Shown one piece after another: positions 41,619 through 43,323 of a stretch of DNA of 43,323 bases. Position numbers and translations under genes: made by a program. Each line of letters begins with the position of its first letter. Position 1 is the stretch's first letter. Location of the stretch: assembly GCA_937988705.1 (NCBI GenBank), contig CALKIA010000343.1, positions 1-43,323 on the forward strand. The letters are read 5' to 3'. The notes beneath the pieces were generated by a model. The model did no database searches. It saw only the letters and a list, made by a program, of their open reading frames with translations, and had not been told where the DNA came from. The DNA is from an uncultured Chloroflexota bacterium (lineage in GTDB: Bacteria > Chloroflexota > Anaerolineae > Aggregatilineales > Phototrophicaceae).

Positions 41619-41684
41619 TGCACAACTTTGGGTCATCTTAGCACTGCCTCATGACCGACCCAATAGCGCAAATGCGGTTATAAT
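41619..41684. promoter_or_regulatory. Divergent promoter region with DeoR-like half-site and -10 box
   Basis: TGCACAACTTTG (41619-41630) is the reverse complement of CAAAGTTGTGCA and matches the AGTTGTGCA/AGTTGAGCA half-sites of the deoR region. It overlaps the leader just upstream of the DUF5107-TPR start. TTGGGTC (41628-41634) and GACCCAA (41657-41663) form an inverted pair like that at 23578-23606. TATAAT at 41679-41684 is a perfect -10 box for the plus-strand AraC gene, without a good -35, as expected for an activated promoter. Confidence 0.45.
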
Positions 41685-41721
41685 GGATTATCTTGCGCTC
41701 TAGAAATGAGGGCTTTTCTTG

Positions 41722-42612
41722 ATGTTTAGGATGCACATCCGAGAAGGATTTGAAGGGCAAAGACATTTCGTCATCCCCCGGATGTTCTTGCATCAGATCG
41801 AAAACCATCCACTCCTGCACGCGCTGTTCCCAACTGACATCGGCTGGTATCCACTGGCACGCTACCACTACCGAGAACGGCTGAACGGTGCAGCGGAGAA
41901 TATTCTGATCTACTGCGTGGCGGGCAGCGGGTGGGCGCGCGTCCACGACAAACACTTTCTGATCACGCCCGGTCATTCGCTGATCATCCCCAGCGGCATC
42001 CCGCATGTCTACAGCGCGTCGCTCGATGATCCCTGGTCGATCCACTGGTTTCATTTTCGCGGCGAGACTGCTTACCAGTTCATTCAGCAGCTAAAAGCCG
42101 ATCAATACATGATTCCGATCCACGAGAAGGCGCATACGCCGATCAGCGAGACGTTTCAAGAATGCTATGATGCGCTGTCCAGCGACATCGCCATGCGCGA
42201 GATCGTCTTCTGCGCGCTGGCGCTGCATCGCACCCTAGCATGGATTTTCTTCGGGAATCCGGCGTTTCAAACGGGCGTCAAGGCGCTGCCGAAACCCATC
42301 GAAACGGCGCTCAATTACATGCACGATCAGCGCGATCAGCGTCCGTCATTGACCGAACTTGCCGATCAAGTCGGGCTGTCAGTTTCGCATTTTTCCAGCC
42401 TATTTAAAGAACAGCTGGGCGAGTCGCCCATTGATTATTTCATCAACTTGAAAATGCAGTACGCCTGTCATCTGCTGACGACGACCGAAATGCCGATCAA
42501 GCAGGTGGCCTTCAGCCTCGCTTACGATGACCCGTATTATTTCTCGCGCTTGTTTCACAAGGTGATCGGCGTCTCCCCGCTCAACTACCGGGAACAGGGG
42601 ACGACTCTGTAG
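41722..42612 (+). CDS. AraC-family transcriptional regulator
   Basis: The 296-residue protein has an N-terminal cupin-like sugar-binding domain (about 15-165; YHYRERLNGAAENILIYCVA, HKHFLI-type DKHFLITPGHSLIIPSGIPH, WSIHWFHFRG) and two C-terminal helix-turn-helices (about 195-290; PSLTELADQVGLSVSHFSSL, PIKQVAFSLAYDDPYYFSRL, GVSPLNYREQ). It should activate sugar uptake or catabolic genes on binding a carbohydrate. It is divergent from the DUF5107-TPR gene and convergent with the ABC permease. The ATG at 41722 has GAGGG about 10 nt upstream; ATG 41731 is possible. Confidence 0.92.
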   Translation: MFRMHIREGFEGQRHFVIPRMFLHQIENHPLLHALFPTDIGWYPLARYHYRERLNGAAENILIYCVAGSGWARVHDKHFLITPGHSLIIPSGIPHVYSASLDDPWSIHWFHFRGETAYQFIQQLKADQYMIPIHEKAHTPISETFQECYDALSSDIAMREIVFCALALHRTLAWIFFGNPAFQTGVKALPKPIETALNYMHDQRDQRPSLTELADQVGLSVSHFSSLFKEQLGESPIDYFINLKMQYACHLLTTTEMPIKQVAFSLAYDDPYYFSRLFHKVIGVSPLNYREQGTTL

Positions 42613-42676
42613 GCGGAACGATGGGACGATCCCAGGGGCAGCTGTCGCGCCAGATACCCCTTTTTCAAGCGGATCG

Positions 42677-43323
42677 TTAGGCTTGCTGCTTGGCGACGGC
42701 GCGCGCACGTGACTTTTCCTCGCGTGCTTGCCGCCACTGCGAGATCGCGACGGCGCTGATCAACAGCAGACCGAGCGCGACGCGCTGGACAAACGTGTTA
42801 AAGCCGAGCAAGTTCATGCCGTTGTTCAGCACGCCGACCATGATCACGGCGAGGAATGTGCCTACAATCGTCCCCTTGCCGCCCGCCGTCGCCGCGCCAC
42901 CGAGAAAGACGGCGGTGATCGCCTGTAGTTCCAGCCCGACCCCGTTAACGGGATTGCCGGAAGTTGTGCGAGCGGAGAGCAGGACGCCAGCCAAGCCTGC
43001 GACCCCGCCCGAAAGCACATACATGAACATGCGAACCCGGTTCAGGTTAATGCCGGCCAACCGTGCGGCGACAGCGTTGCCGCCCACGGCATAGATGGCG
43101 CGTCCAAAATCGGTGTATGCCATGATGATGTGAAACAACGCCGCGACGAAAACGAGAATCACGGTGAGGATCGGGATGCCCGTCCAAGCCGAGCCGTTAA
43201 GCGGAGGGATCGGCAGTTCGAGGAACAGCCGCCCACGCGCCAGATTAGTGAAGTCCGGCTGCGTTACGACGCCGATGGGCTTGCCATCCGGCGCGAGCAG
43301 GAAGGCGATTCCGGCGAAAGCGG
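42677..43323 (-). CDS. Ribose-type ABC transporter permease, 5' end outside window
   Basis: The last 215 or so residues of an RbsC-like permease are present; the frame stays open to the window edge, so the start lies outside. Typical features are VVTQPDFTNLARGR in a loop, IYAVGGNAVAARLAGINLNR (the EAA-like loop contacting the ATPase), VYVLSGGVAG-type YVLSGGVAGLAGVLLSART and AVFLGGAATAGGKGTIVGTF, plus a basic C-terminal tail (REEKSRARAVAKQQA). With an ATPase and a binding protein presumably beyond the window, it would import the sugar used by this locus. It is convergent with the AraC gene. Confidence 0.9.
   Translation of the reverse strand, partial: AFAGIAFLLAPDGKPIGVVTQPDFTNLARGRLFLELPIPPLNGSAWTGIPILTVILVFVAALFHIIMAYTDFGRAIYAVGGNAVAARLAGINLNRVRMFMYVLSGGVAGLAGVLLSARTTSGNPVNGVGLELQAITAVFLGGAATAGGKGTIVGTFLAVIMVGVLNNGMNLLGFNTFVQRVALGLLLISAVAISQWRQAREEKSRARAVAKQQA

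Overview
The window looks like a stretch of chromosome from an uncultured or environmental member of the Chloroflexota (Anaerolineae-like). This is inference from several traits: high GC; many secreted proteins with Ala/Glu/Thr/Pro-rich linkers; a receiver-like/thioredoxin-reductase fusion; a DUF5107-TPR protein; caa3-type oxidase genes with fused subunits; and palindromic intergenic repeats bounded by GTAGGG/CCCTAC. No rRNA, tRNA or CRISPR array was seen. About 36 protein genes are supported, plus four decayed genes.

Layout. 1-3.0 kb (minus strand): a PadR repressor and its HAAS-type membrane partner behind an operator-covered promoter, then a small membrane protein and an MDR-type oxidoreductase. 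3.0-5.0 kb: a secreted anchored protein and a gene graveyard, with an ATP-grasp gene interrupted by a short repeat element and an ABC ATPase remnant. 5.0-9.2 kb (plus): a secreted PA14/SH3 protein, a PRC-barrel protein, an AI-2E-family permease and a YihY/BrkB-like membrane protein. 9.1-11.7 kb (minus): a NarL-type two-component system.

11.9-21.9 kb holds a respiratory block: a secreted SnoaL-like protein, a large secreted PQQ-type beta-propeller fused to a sulfocyanin-like cupredoxin, a CaCA-family cation exchanger, caa3 oxidase subunit II (CuA plus cytochrome c, with a long repeat-bearing N-terminal extension), a fused subunit I+III, a small membrane protein and convergent ctaG. The simplest reading is that the quinoprotein-cupredoxin passes electrons to the CuA/cytochrome c arm of the neighbouring oxidase. 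Subunit I keeps all metal ligands and the active-site Tyr, but by eye its canonical D- and K-channel residues are substituted.

22.0-29.7 kb: a decayed secreted-protein gene, a CHRD-META protein, and a plus-strand run of M23 peptidase, alpha/beta hydrolase, S15-type hydrolase, pseudo-receiver/TrxR-like flavoprotein and a small STAS-like protein. 29.7-30.2 kb: a broken IS5-type transposase.

30.4-43.3 kb is a carbohydrate catabolic locus. It contains a KDPG-type aldolase, a phosphotriesterase-family (lactonase-like) hydrolase, an FAD oxidoreductase, an SDR dehydrogenase, an FGGY kinase, a SIS-domain sugar isomerase, a divergent DeoR regulator, a mutarotase-like protein, a 1,095-residue DUF5107-TPR protein, an AraC regulator and the 3' part of a ribose-type ABC permease. 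A DeoR-like half-site is shared between the deoR/SIS intergenic region and the start of the DUF5107-TPR gene, suggesting co-regulation. The substrate cannot be told from the sequence.
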